Positions 25,222 to 32,951 of a DNA stretch of 38,653 bases are shown piece by piece. Source of the DNA: Labrenzia sp. CE80 (GTDB lineage Bacteria > Pseudomonadota > Alphaproteobacteria > Rhizobiales > Stappiaceae); NCBI RefSeq assembly GCF_009650605.1, contig NZ_WAJT01000005.1, positions 1-38,653 on the forward strand. The letters are read 5' to 3'. Below the pieces are notes generated by a model, which saw only the letters and a program-made list of their open reading frames with translations, ran no database searches and was not told the origin of the DNA. Position 1 is the stretch's first letter. Each line of letters begins with the position of its first letter. A program made the translations under genes and the position numbers.

Positions 25222-25788
25222 GTGAACCAGCTTTCATTCTCACTCCTACCTCGGATTGTCACGGCCCTCGGCAAAGTGCTGGAATGGATCACGATCTCGC
25301 TGATGGTGCTGCTGACGATCGTCGTGATTTCGGCGGTGATTGCACGGCTCTCGGGTCAGAGTTTCTCGTGGTACGATGAAGTTGCCGCGATAATGCTCGC
25401 CTGGATAACTTACTATGGCTCGGCGCTTGCTGCGCTTCATCGTCGTCACATCGGGTTTGACACTGTACTTTTGGCGATGCCGGTCAAGGCACGTCTGGCT
25501 GCCTTGCTGGTGGGCGAGGCAATCGTGTTGATCTTCTTCTTGCTGATGGCACGAGCAGGGCTTCAGGTTCTCGAAGTGCTCGCGGGTGACACACTGATCT
25601 CGCTGACCTGGGTTCCAGTTCAATTCACCCAATCGATTATCCCGATCGGCGCGATCCTGTTCATCCTATGCCAGCTTCTTAGCTTGCCAAGTTACTGGGA
25701 AACGACCGCCGACGGGGTTTCCTTGGAACACGCGGAGATCGAGGAAGAGGTTGAGGCCGAGATGATCAAGAACAAGGATCGTATTTGA
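25222..25788 (+). CDS. TRAP transporter small membrane subunit (DctQ family)
   Basis: A 188-residue inner-membrane protein with four predicted helices. It carries the family motif around W-Y-D-E-V-A-A-I-M-L-A-W-I-T-Y-Y-G-S-A-L-A-A-L-H-R-R-H-I-G-F-D and ends in a highly acidic tail. The GTG at 25222, with AAGG about 8 bp upstream, gives a normal N terminus; the frame is open from 25126 but that start sits in the hairpin. Its stop and the next start overlap as TGATG (25786-25790). Confidence 0.88.
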   Translation: MNQLSFSLLPRIVTALGKVLEWITISLMVLLTIVVISAVIARLSGQSFSWYDEVAAIMLAWITYYGSALAALHRRHIGFDTVLLAMPVKARLAALLVGEAIVLIFFLLMARAGLQVLEVLAGDTLISLTWVPVQFTQSIIPIGAILFILCQLLSLPSYWETTADGVSLEHAEIEEEVEAEMIKNKDRI

Positions 25789-27068
25789 TGTTGATTGCCG
25801 CGATCTTCTGCGCTCTGCTGGCGATGATTTGCATCAATGTGCCAATTGCAGTTTCGCTGGCCATGTGCGGCGTGATCGGTCTCTTGGTGGTCGAGGGTGC
25901 AGGCAGTCTGGTCACCATTGCCTTGGACATGTATGACGGATCCACCAAGTTTTCATTGATCGCGATTCCGATGTTTGTATTGGCTGGTGCCATTATGAAT
26001 GCGGGCGGGATCACGGATCGGTTGATCAATTTTGTGTCCGCTATCATCGGCTTCATCCGTGGTGGTCTGGCGATGGTCAACATTGGCGTGTCACTGTTCT
26101 TTGCGGAGATCTCGGGATCGGCTGTAGCCGATGTCGCGGCAATGGGCTCGATCCTGATTCCACAAATGAAAAAGCGCGGGTACTCAAAGGAGTTTTCCGC
26201 CGCTGTCACGTCGTCCTCAGCCTCTCTGGCGATCATCATTCCGCCGTCGATCCCTATGATCCTTTATGCCGCCTCTGCAAACACCTCAGTCGAGCAATTG
26301 TTTGTGGCTGGCGTTGTTCCGGGGCTCTTGGGTGCTGCCGGATTGATGGGCGTCGCCTACGCTTTCGCCAAACGCTATGACTATCCGGTGGAAGAGGCAT
26401 TCAACCTTCCGCGCATCCGCGAGACGTTCAAGGACGCAATGCCAGCTTTTGCGTTACCAGTGATCATTCTGGGTGGGATTTTCGGCGGATTTGTCACTGC
26501 GACAGAGGCGGCGGGCTTGGCTGTGTTTGCCGCACTTATTGTCTCTGCTTGGTATCGCAACCTAAACTTGGCACATTTGCGCCGTGCTATGCTTGACGGC
26601 GGCATCCAAACAGCCGTGGTCATGCTTCTGGTTGCCGCATCGGTTCTTATGGGCGGCTTTTTGACCCGCGCGCAGATCCCTCAGCAACTGGCAGAAGGCA
26701 TTTTGTCTGTTACAGCGCAGCAATGGTTGATTTTGCTGATCCTGAATTTCTTTTTCCTGATCATAGGGTTTTTCTTGCATTCGGCAGCCGCGATCATTCT
26801 GGTTGTACCAATTGTGATCCCACTGATCTCTGCTGCGGGTATCGATCCCGTGCACTTTGGTCTTGTCGTCACACTTAACCTGGCAATTGGCCAACAGACG
26901 CCGCCGGTCGCATCCGTTCTGATCACGTCCTGCTCGGTGGCGCGGGCGAATATCTGGGCCGTATCCAAGGTGAATATCTGGTTTGTCTCTGTCCTGTTGA
27001 TGGTGTTGATGCTCTGCACTTATGTTCCAGCGGTGCCGATGTTCCTCGTTGAGTATTTCTATCGATGA
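25788..27068 (+). CDS. TRAP transporter large permease (DctM family)
   Basis: A 426-residue inner-membrane permease with about 12 helices. It couples inward Na+ flow to uptake of the ligand delivered by the DctP protein. Landmarks are I-A-I-P-M-F-V-L-A-G-A-I-M-N, F-F-A-E-I-S-G-S-A-V-A-D-V-A-A-M-G, A-A-V-T-S-S-S-A-S-L-A-I-I-I-P-P-S and G-Q-Q-T-P-P-V. I start at the ATG at 25788, which overlaps the DctQ stop. Its own TGA overlaps the next small gene as ATGA (27065-27068). Confidence 0.93.
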   Translation: MLIAAIFCALLAMICINVPIAVSLAMCGVIGLLVVEGAGSLVTIALDMYDGSTKFSLIAIPMFVLAGAIMNAGGITDRLINFVSAIIGFIRGGLAMVNIGVSLFFAEISGSAVADVAAMGSILIPQMKKRGYSKEFSAAVTSSSASLAIIIPPSIPMILYAASANTSVEQLFVAGVVPGLLGAAGLMGVAYAFAKRYDYPVEEAFNLPRIRETFKDAMPAFALPVIILGGIFGGFVTATEAAGLAVFAALIVSAWYRNLNLAHLRRAMLDGGIQTAVVMLLVAASVLMGGFLTRAQIPQQLAEGILSVTAQQWLILLILNFFFLIIGFFLHSAAAIILVVPIVIPLISAAGIDPVHFGLVVTLNLAIGQQTPPVASVLITSCSVARANIWAVSKVNIWFVSVLLMVLMLCTYVPAVPMFLVEYFYR

Positions 27069-27310
27069 CCGAGGAGATTGATCATGCGATCGCAGGCGAT
27101 GTTAAAACCATTGCACCTGCGGCTAGATTCATCAAAACGCCAGCAAAAGTAGGCAAAGCAGTGCCTAAATTGGGTCAATATAACCGAGAGGTGTTGGAAC
27201 AGCTTGGCAATGATCAAGAAATTTTCGCGAGCCTTATAGTGGGCGAGGCCGTCATTTCGCCTTACCTCCCAAAGGACCAAGGCGCACACGTAGATCGGGG
27301 GCCGGAGTGA
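27065..27310 (+). CDS. C-terminal stub of a class III CoA-transferase (CaiB/BaiF-like), 81 residues
   Basis: The small protein contains F-I-K-T-P-A-K-V-G-K-A-V-P-K-L-G-Q-Y-N-R-E-V-L-E-Q-L-G. This matches the closing segment of CaiB/BaiF CoA-transferases (a TPA-x-x-x-x-x-P-x-LG-x-x-x-x-EVL-x-x-LG pattern). The full family is about 400 residues, so the catalytic Asp and CoA-binding parts are absent and CoA-transferase activity is not expected. It is joined to DctM by an ATGA overlap and to the next gene by a GTGA overlap, which is striking for a fragment. It could be a deletion remnant that still provides coupling, or a small protein with a new role. Confidence 0.6.
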   Translation: MTEEIDHAIAGDVKTIAPAARFIKTPAKVGKAVPKLGQYNREVLEQLGNDQEIFASLIVGEAVISPYLPKDQGAHVDRGPE

Positions 27311-27732
27311 AACTTGCATTAGATGCCGCGCAGAAAATTGTCTTGGCTGCATTGGACTGGCGGCGCAGCCATGAGATGAAACCCATAACAATCGCGGTTC
27401 TTGACAGCGGCGGGTTCTTAGTCGCCCTGGCCCGCGAAGATGGCACCAGCAATCTGCGCCCTGACATTGCGCAGGGCAAGGCGCGGGGGGCTGTCGGTAT
27501 GGGGCTGGGCTCGCGTGCGCTGTTTGAACGGGCAAAGTCACAGCCCTATTTTATCCAAGCAATGAACAGCATTGCCGAAGGGTCGCTGGTGCCAGTTCCC
27601 GGTGGCGTTCTGATCAAAGAGGGCGGCCAAGTCCTAGGGGCAGTTGGAATAACTGGTGACTCGTCCGACAATGACGAAACCTGCGCAATCGCAGCAATTG
27701 AGGCTGTTGGATTTACGGCAGACGGAGGCTAA
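27307..27732 (+). CDS. GlcG/HbpS family protein (DUF336)
   Basis: A 141-residue protein covering a complete GlcG/HbpS domain: A-A-x-x-A-L-D-W at the start, I-A-V-L-D-S-G-G-F-L-V-A-L-A-R-E-D near residue 28, a central K-A-R-G-A-V-G-M-G, and P-V-P-G-G-V-L-I-K-E-G-G-Q-V-L-G-A-V-G-I-T-G near the end. Relatives lie next to glycolate oxidase genes (GlcG) or bind haem (HbpS), but a precise activity is not settled. Its presence close to a GlcD-GlcF fusion supports a glycolate-like theme. The GTG start at 27307 overlaps the preceding stop (GTGA). It is the last gene of the aminotransferase-TRAP operon. Confidence 0.85.
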   Translation: MKLALDAAQKIVLAALDWRRSHEMKPITIAVLDSGGFLVALAREDGTSNLRPDIAQGKARGAVGMGLGSRALFERAKSQPYFIQAMNSIAEGSLVPVPGGVLIKEGGQVLGAVGITGDSSDNDETCAIAAIEAVGFTADGG

Positions 27733-28525
27733 TCGACCCGCTAGCCGAGGTCCGGCCTTCCTGCCGTGTTGCTCCGTTGACAATCGAGCTGCCGCAGCAA
27801 AATTTGCATTGCAAGACGTTGTAAAATTAAAATCCAGTGAAAACTCGCTGAGTGTGTTGCGGTGTTTAACTGAATCGGCCGCTCCAATAGGCGTTCTTCC
27901 ACTTTGAAGTGGTCCAATATGTCGCTTTAGCAACCAACTTGTGCTGTTCCATGTGTGCTCTGTCCAGGTTTCCAGAGTGGTGGATATTGCTGACAAACTA
28001 TATGAACGCCTTGAGGCAGTGGCCAAGTCACTGGTTCTAAATTCTAAATGCCGTGCAGCTCTGGGTGACTACACCAGTTTTCAGTTCGGATTGCTCTATC
28101 AGCACAGGCCTCTGAATAATCAGGCCCCTGCAATCAACTTGGCTTGCGACTTAAAATCCACACATCAGCCGCCTCATCAGGGTAGTTTTTTGTGTGCGTT
28201 GGCCAAGGTGGTTTTGCCCTCCCGGCACCAGCTTGACTTGTTGATCATCAAAACCATCCGCTCTTGAAGCCCTGACCGGCTCCAGGAGTTTTTTGTGTCT
28301 GAGGATCTCTGTCTCGTTCAATTTAAGGAGGAATGGGTGGTCAGCCGAAATCGCAAAGATCCCGGCAAGGTCTCTGTGAAGATCAGTAAACAGACTGTCT
28401 TCGCCGTCGCCCGGTGTTAGAACAATCACTCTCAATGAGCCCGTCTCTACGTGAAGTCACGTGCCTATCAGTCTCAAATACCTTGACGGGAAAGCAGGGC
28501 TTCTGCATCGAAGGATGCCTGAACC
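27733..28525. other. About 790 bp without a recognisable gene
   Basis: This convergent gap lies between the GlcG-type gene and the IclR gene. It contains several open frames of 80-110 codons (for example 27941-28267 plus, 28151-28435 minus), but none has a clear ribosome site or a motif I recognise, and they overlap each other on opposite strands. No strong terminator hairpin was found. It may hold debris of a lost gene or mobile element. Confidence 0.4.
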
Positions 28526-29323
28526 TCATGTTTCCGATGCAAACTCTCTGACTGATGACGGGCGCATCGCTGGTGATATGGCATTTGCGGTGTCCCAGAG
28601 TGCTGGAAGGATTTCTTTTCGCAGACGCTCTTTGTCATAATGATGGGTTGAGACAGTACATTGAACTGCGGCAATCGACCTGCCGTCGGGGCCTATGATG
28701 GGGGCAGCGATTGCCAGTTCTCCGATAATCATTTGGCTGGTCGCGATTGCATAGCCGTCCTGTACAGCCTTTTCGACAGCTGCGGCCAATTCTGCGCGAT
28801 CTGTCATCGTATGGGGTGTAAATGCCCGCATAGGCCAGCTTTCAACAATCATCTTGCGCTCTGCTTCCGGATAGGTCGCGATCATTGCTCGCCCGCTTGT
28901 CGTCATTAGTGCTGGAATGCGCCTTCCGATGACTGTTGCAGCAAACTGGGTCCGTTTGCAGGGCAGGCGGTTCGTATAGATTATGTGGTCTCCGGAAAGC
29001 TCTGCGAGGTTGACTGTTTCGCCCAGCTGCTGCGACAGCTCGATTAATTTTGGCAGTGCTCGGCCGACGATCGGATCAGCCCAATAATAGGCAAAGGCAA
29101 GTTCAAGCCATGCGTGGGAGGGGCGATAACGCCGCGTCACTGGATCCTTATCGAGCATGCCCTCCATATGCAGCGTGTAGGCCAGCCGCTGAGTTGCGCT
29201 TTTGTCCAGGCCCGTTCTTTCGATCAGATCCGACAAGGACAAATCGGTATGCCGGTCGTCGAAAGCCCTTAACAATTTCAGGCCTTTGGCCAGAGAGCCG
29301 ACATAGAGCGTGTTTTGCTTCAT
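28526..29323 (-). CDS. IclR-family transcriptional regulator
   Basis: A 265-residue IclR-type regulator. The N-terminal winged HTH (about residues 6-65) shows S-L-A-K-G-L-K-L-L-R-A-F, then L-S-D-L-I-E-R-T-G-L-D-K-S-A-T-Q-R-L-A-Y-T-L. The C-terminal effector domain has T-S-G-R-A-M-I-A-T-Y, G-Y-A-I-A-T-S-Q-M-I-I-G-E-L-A-I-A-A-P-I and the closing R-K-E-I-L-P-A-L. I use the ATG at 29323; a TTG at 29350 would add nine residues. It is divergent from the dipeptide-transporter operon with a palindrome in the shared gap, so it is probably its regulator. Its ligand is unknown. Confidence 0.92.
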   Translation of the reverse strand: MKQNTLYVGSLAKGLKLLRAFDDRHTDLSLSDLIERTGLDKSATQRLAYTLHMEGMLDKDPVTRRYRPSHAWLELAFAYYWADPIVGRALPKLIELSQQLGETVNLAELSGDHIIYTNRLPCKRTQFAATVIGRRIPALMTTSGRAMIATYPEAERKMIVESWPMRAFTPHTMTDRAELAAAVEKAVQDGYAIATSQMIIGELAIAAPIIGPDGRSIAAVQCTVSTHHYDKERLRKEILPALWDTANAISPAMRPSSVREFASET

Positions 29324-29367
29324 TTTTATGCATGCTTTCAAGCTGAGCAAATTATTTCATTCCAGAC

Positions 29368-29422
29368 TTGACGAACCCGTCTGTGCCTAGAATATTCAAA
29401 TAATAAAAAAATACCAGGTATT
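29368..29422 (+). promoter_or_regulatory. Promoter-like sequence and 13-bp palindrome upstream of the dipeptide-transporter operon
   Basis: TTGACG (29368-29373) and AATATT (29391-29396) are spaced by 17 bp and read toward the ABC operon. Just downstream, AATACCAGGTATT (29410-29422) is a perfect dyad around a central A. Its position between the IclR start and the operon makes it a good operator candidate. Predicted by eye. Confidence 0.45.
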
Positions 29423-29488
29423 AAAATATAATACTTCCAGAGTAGCGTGTGCAGGTACTCAGCGCATGCCAGAACAAGGAACAGGAGA

Positions 29489-31006
29489 ATGACGGGTTCT
29501 TTTCTCAAGACAACCATCGCGGCAACCGTGCTCCTTGCAGCAGCAGGGTCTGCATCAGCCGACAAGGCAAGTGACACCGTGAACGTGGCATTTACCAAAG
29601 AGCTTGAAAATGTTGACAGCTATTTCAACTCATCGCGCGAGGGGGTTGTGCTTCAGCGGGCCGTCTGGGACGGATTAATCTACCGTGATCCGGACACCAA
29701 CGAATACAAGGGCAACCTTGCGACGGCCTGGGAATGGATTGATGACACCACATTGGAATTCAAGCTGCGCGAAGGGGTGACATTCCACAATGGCGAACCT
29801 TTCAACGCAGACGACGTGGTCTTCACAGTCAACTATGTGGCGGACGAGGCCAACGGGGTAAAAACTCAGCGCAACGTCAACTGGATGAAGTCGGCAGAGA
29901 AGATCGACGACTACACAGTCCGGATCCATCTCAAAAATGCGTTCCCTGCTGCGATTGAATTCCTGTCTGGCCCCGTGTCCATGTATCCTGATGAGTATTA
30001 CGCAGAAGCAGGCCCATCCGGCATGGGCCTGAAGCCAGTGGGAACCGGTCCATACAAGGTTACAGAAGTTGTTCCTGGACAACATTTCGTGCTGGAGGCA
30101 AATGAAGCCTATCATGACAGCCCGAAGGGCAAGCCAACCATCAAGAACATCGATATCCGTACGATCCCGGATGTGAATACCCAGATGGCGGAGTTGTTCA
30201 GCGGTTCACTCGATCTTATTTGGCAGGTTCCGGCAGATCTCGCTGAACGTTTGTCGGCGATGGAGCAATTCACGGTTGCCAACGAGTCCACCATGCGTGT
30301 GGGTTACCTCGTCATGGACGCTGCCGGTCGTTCTGATCCAGAGACGCCTTTCAAGGACATTCGCGTTCGCCAGGCCGTCAATCATGCGATCGACCGTGAA
30401 ACGCTCGTCTCTGCTTTGCTCAAGGGCAAAAGCCAGGTCGTCTGGACACCTTGTTTCCCGAGCCAGTTCGGCTGCGATCAGGATGTCACGCAATACGACT
30501 ATAATCCCGAGAAAGCAAAGGAGCTTCTTGCCGAGGCTGGATATCCGGACGGGTTCACGACTGACTTCTACGCCTACCGCAACCGGGATTATGCTGAGGC
30601 GATTACGCTTTATCTGAATGCGGTCGGCATCAAGACCAACTTCAAGATGTTGCAATATTCTGCATTACGCGAACTCAACATGAAGGGTGAAGTACCTATC
30701 ACCTTCCAGACTTGGGGCAGTTACTCGATCAATGATGCTTCTGCGATGGTCAGCCAGTTCTTCAAGCATGGAGCGCTCGACGCATCCCGTGATGACGTCG
30801 TGCTTGCGGATCTTGATATTGCTGACAGCGCGACGGACCCGAAAGTTCGTGAAGAATACTACAGCAAAGCCATCAAACGGATCGCGGATGAAGCCTATTG
30901 GGCTCCGATGTTCTCCTACAACACGAACTACGTCTTCAAGGATGAGATTGGTTACACGCCGACGCCCGATGAGGTTCTGCGCTTCACAACGATGACCTGG
31001 AATTAA
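29489..31006 (+). CDS. Dipeptide/oligopeptide-type ABC transporter substrate-binding protein (family 5)
   Basis: A 505-residue periplasmic binding protein of the DppA/OppA class. It has a Sec signal peptide (K-T-T-I-A-A-T-V-L-L-A-A-A, cleavage after S-A near residue 24). Landmarks are L-A-T-A-W-E-W-I-D-D-T-T-L-E-F-K-L-R-E-G-V-T-F-H-N-G-E-P-F-N-A-D-D-V (family-5 signature), K-P-V-G-T-G-P-Y and R-V-R-Q-A-V-N-H-A-I-D-R. The ATG at 29489 follows AAGGA at 8 bp; an earlier in-frame start at 29447 would spoil the signal peptide. Ligands in the family include peptides, glutathione, opines and nickel complexes. The following gamma-glutamyltransferase and peptidase point to a gamma-glutamyl or other short peptide. 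Confidence 0.92.
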   Translation: MTGSFLKTTIAATVLLAAAGSASADKASDTVNVAFTKELENVDSYFNSSREGVVLQRAVWDGLIYRDPDTNEYKGNLATAWEWIDDTTLEFKLREGVTFHNGEPFNADDVVFTVNYVADEANGVKTQRNVNWMKSAEKIDDYTVRIHLKNAFPAAIEFLSGPVSMYPDEYYAEAGPSGMGLKPVGTGPYKVTEVVPGQHFVLEANEAYHDSPKGKPTIKNIDIRTIPDVNTQMAELFSGSLDLIWQVPADLAERLSAMEQFTVANESTMRVGYLVMDAAGRSDPETPFKDIRVRQAVNHAIDRETLVSALLKGKSQVVWTPCFPSQFGCDQDVTQYDYNPEKAKELLAEAGYPDGFTTDFYAYRNRDYAEAITLYLNAVGIKTNFKMLQYSALRELNMKGEVPITFQTWGSYSINDASAMVSQFFKHGALDASRDDVVLADLDIADSATDPKVREEYYSKAIKRIADEAYWAPMFSYNTNYVFKDEIGYTPTPDEVLRFTTMTWN

Positions 31007-31012
31007 CTTAGC

Positions 31013-31051
31013 AGACCGGGCAGATCTGGATGTTTCAGCTTTGTCCGGTCT
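31013..31051 (+). promoter_or_regulatory. Intercistronic stem-loop after the peptide-binding protein gene
   Basis: AGACCGGGCA (31013-31022) and TGTCCGGTCT (31042-31051) pair as a 10-bp stem containing one G-U pair, with a 19-nt loop, 6 bp after the binding-protein stop. No long T-run follows. As for two other binding-protein genes in the window, it probably protects or partly terminates the upstream mRNA. Confidence 0.6.
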
Positions 31052-31126
31052 CTGAAGTGATTGCAAAACTTTCCTGTTTTTGTTGAGAGACGGGCGCTTA
31101 CGTAGCGTGCCTGGAGAAACGCAGTC

Positions 31127-32044
31127 GTGCTACATTTCATTTTGAAACGGCTTTTTCTGGCGATTCTGGTCGCCGGAACAGTGTCCTTCATCAGCTTTAG
31201 CCTGATGTTCTTGTCTGGCGATCCCGCAGCTGCTCTCGCTGGAGAAACCGCCAGCGGCGAGGACGTCGAAGCCATTCGCGTGCTCTATGGTTTCGATCGG
31301 CCAATGTTGGTGCAATATGCCGAGTGGCTCGGCGCGGCTGTGACAGGTGACTTCGGCGAGAGCTACTACTTCAAGCTGCCGGTTGCCTCCCTGATTGCTG
31401 AGCGCCTTAGTGTGACTATGATCCTGGGCGTGTGCGGCATATCCTTTTCCCTGCTTACTGCGGTGCCTCTCGGGGTGATCGCGGCGATGCGTCCGAACTC
31501 CTTGATCGACCGTGCTGCCCTGTTCCTGTCGGTTGCCGGACAGGCCATGCCAAGCTTCTGGTTCGGGCTTATTCTCATTGTTGTTTTCTCCATCAAGCTT
31601 GGGTGGCTCCCCGCATCCGGGACCAGCGGCTGGCCGAATTTCGTGATGCCTACGATTGTGCTTGGCTACTACGCTATGCCAGCCATCATGCGTCTGACAC
31701 GCGCTGGAATGCTGGATGTGCTGTCATCAGACTACATCCGCACTGCGCGGGCCAAAGGCGCGTCGGAAACCCGGGTTCTTTTCAAGCATGCCTTGCGCAA
31801 TGCGATCATTCCGGTGGTGTCTCTGGCCGCCGTACAGATGGGCTTCATGCTTGGTGGGTCCATCGTCGTAGAGTCTGTTTTCGCACTACATGGTGCGGGC
31901 TATCTTGCCTGGGAAAGCATTGGCCGCAACGACCTTCCAACTGTCCAGGCGCTGATCTTGATCTTTTCGATGTTCTACATCGTCTTCACCTTCCTTTCCG
32001 ACGTGCTGAATGCATGGCTCGATCCTCGCATGCGGAGCAGCTGA
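31127..32044 (+). CDS. Dipeptide-type ABC transporter permease (DppB type)
   Basis: A 305-residue inner-membrane permease with six predicted helices. The first is within residues 9-30, followed by the periplasmic loop typical of DppB (L-Y-G-F-D-R-P-M-L-V-Q-Y, G-D-F-G-E-S-Y). The coupling loop is Y-I-R-T-A-R-A-K-G-A-S-E, and V-E-S-V-F-A-L-H-G-A-G-Y-L lies near the C terminus. The start is GTG at 31127, with GGAGAAA about 10 bp before it. It forms a heterodimeric channel with the next gene product. Confidence 0.92.
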   Translation: MLHFILKRLFLAILVAGTVSFISFSLMFLSGDPAAALAGETASGEDVEAIRVLYGFDRPMLVQYAEWLGAAVTGDFGESYYFKLPVASLIAERLSVTMILGVCGISFSLLTAVPLGVIAAMRPNSLIDRAALFLSVAGQAMPSFWFGLILIVVFSIKLGWLPASGTSGWPNFVMPTIVLGYYAMPAIMRLTRAGMLDVLSSDYIRTARAKGASETRVLFKHALRNAIIPVVSLAAVQMGFMLGGSIVVESVFALHGAGYLAWESIGRNDLPTVQALILIFSMFYIVFTFLSDVLNAWLDPRMRSS

Positions 32045-32045
32045 G

Positions 32046-32948
32046 ATGACCGATATGCAGATAAATGACCCGCTCCTCGAAGAAAGAGTAGGGCCAACGC
32101 CGCGTCAGCTGCTGATCCGCCGGACATTTGGTCATCAGGGACTTATTATTGGGGCAACCATTGTCGCCCTGATGGTGCTGATCGCTATTCTCGCACCCTT
32201 GCTGGCGCCGCATGATCCATATGCCCAGAGTTTGATGTACCGCATGAAGCCGCCGGTCTTTTTGGGCGGGACATGGGAATTTCCGCTCGGAACTGACCAT
32301 CTAGGGCGGGATTATTTGTCCCGACTGATTTACGGCGCTCGGGTGTCCTTGTTGATTGGTCTCGTAGCAGCCTTGATTTCCGGTGCCATTGGCACGGCGC
32401 TCGGCGTGGCTGCAGGCTACTTTGGTGGCAAGGTCGATGCTGTTGTAACGTTTCTGATCAATGTGCGCCTTGCTATGCCCGTCGTGCTGGTCGCTCTGGC
32501 CGTTGTCGCCATCCTCGGCGGATCGCTTCAAGTGGTGATCTGTGTTCTGGGCTTGCTACTCTGGGATAGGTTCGCCGTGGTGATGCGTGCCTCAACGCTT
32601 CAGATCCGCGGGCGCGAATATGTGTCCGCAGCGCGCGCCATCGGAGCGTCAACACCAAGGCTGATCCTGTCGGAGATCATGCCGAATATTGCCAACAATT
32701 TGATCGTGATCGTCACGCTTGAAATGGCTCATGCCATTCTTCTGGAAGCGGCCCTTTCGTTTCTGGGACTTGGTGTTCAACCTCCAACGCCAAGTTGGGG
32801 TCTGATGGTCAGTGAGGGCAAACAGATGATGTTGTTTGAACCTTGGCTCGTCCTCATCCCGGGGGTGGTTCTGTTTTTCCTCGTTCTTGCCATCAATCTG
32901 ATGGGCGATGGTTTGCGCGATGTCACTGCACCAGAGAACAGGAGCTGA
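32046..32948 (+). CDS. Dipeptide-type ABC transporter permease (DppC type)
   Basis: A 300-residue inner-membrane permease. An N-terminal cytoplasmic stretch of about 35 residues precedes the first helix, then L-A-P-H-D-P-Y and G-T-D-H-L-G-R-D-Y-L-S-R-L-I-Y-G-A-R-V-S-L, the hallmark periplasmic-to-membrane segment of DppC/OppC. The coupling loop is Y-V-S-A-A-R-A-I-G-A-S-T. The ATG at 32046 is one base after the previous stop; an in-frame ATG at 32010 lies inside the upstream gene and would add an unlikely extension. Confidence 0.92.
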   Translation: MTDMQINDPLLEERVGPTPRQLLIRRTFGHQGLIIGATIVALMVLIAILAPLLAPHDPYAQSLMYRMKPPVFLGGTWEFPLGTDHLGRDYLSRLIYGARVSLLIGLVAALISGAIGTALGVAAGYFGGKVDAVVTFLINVRLAMPVVLVALAVVAILGGSLQVVICVLGLLLWDRFAVVMRASTLQIRGREYVSAARAIGASTPRLILSEIMPNIANNLIVIVTLEMAHAILLEAALSFLGLGVQPPTPSWGLMVSEGKQMMLFEPWLVLIPGVVLFFLVLAINLMGDGLRDVTAPENRS

Positions 32949-32951
32949 TCT

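Noticed and set aside
27941..28435. Open frames on both strands (108 and 94 codons)
   Set aside because: They overlap each other on opposite strands, lack ribosome sites and match no family I know.
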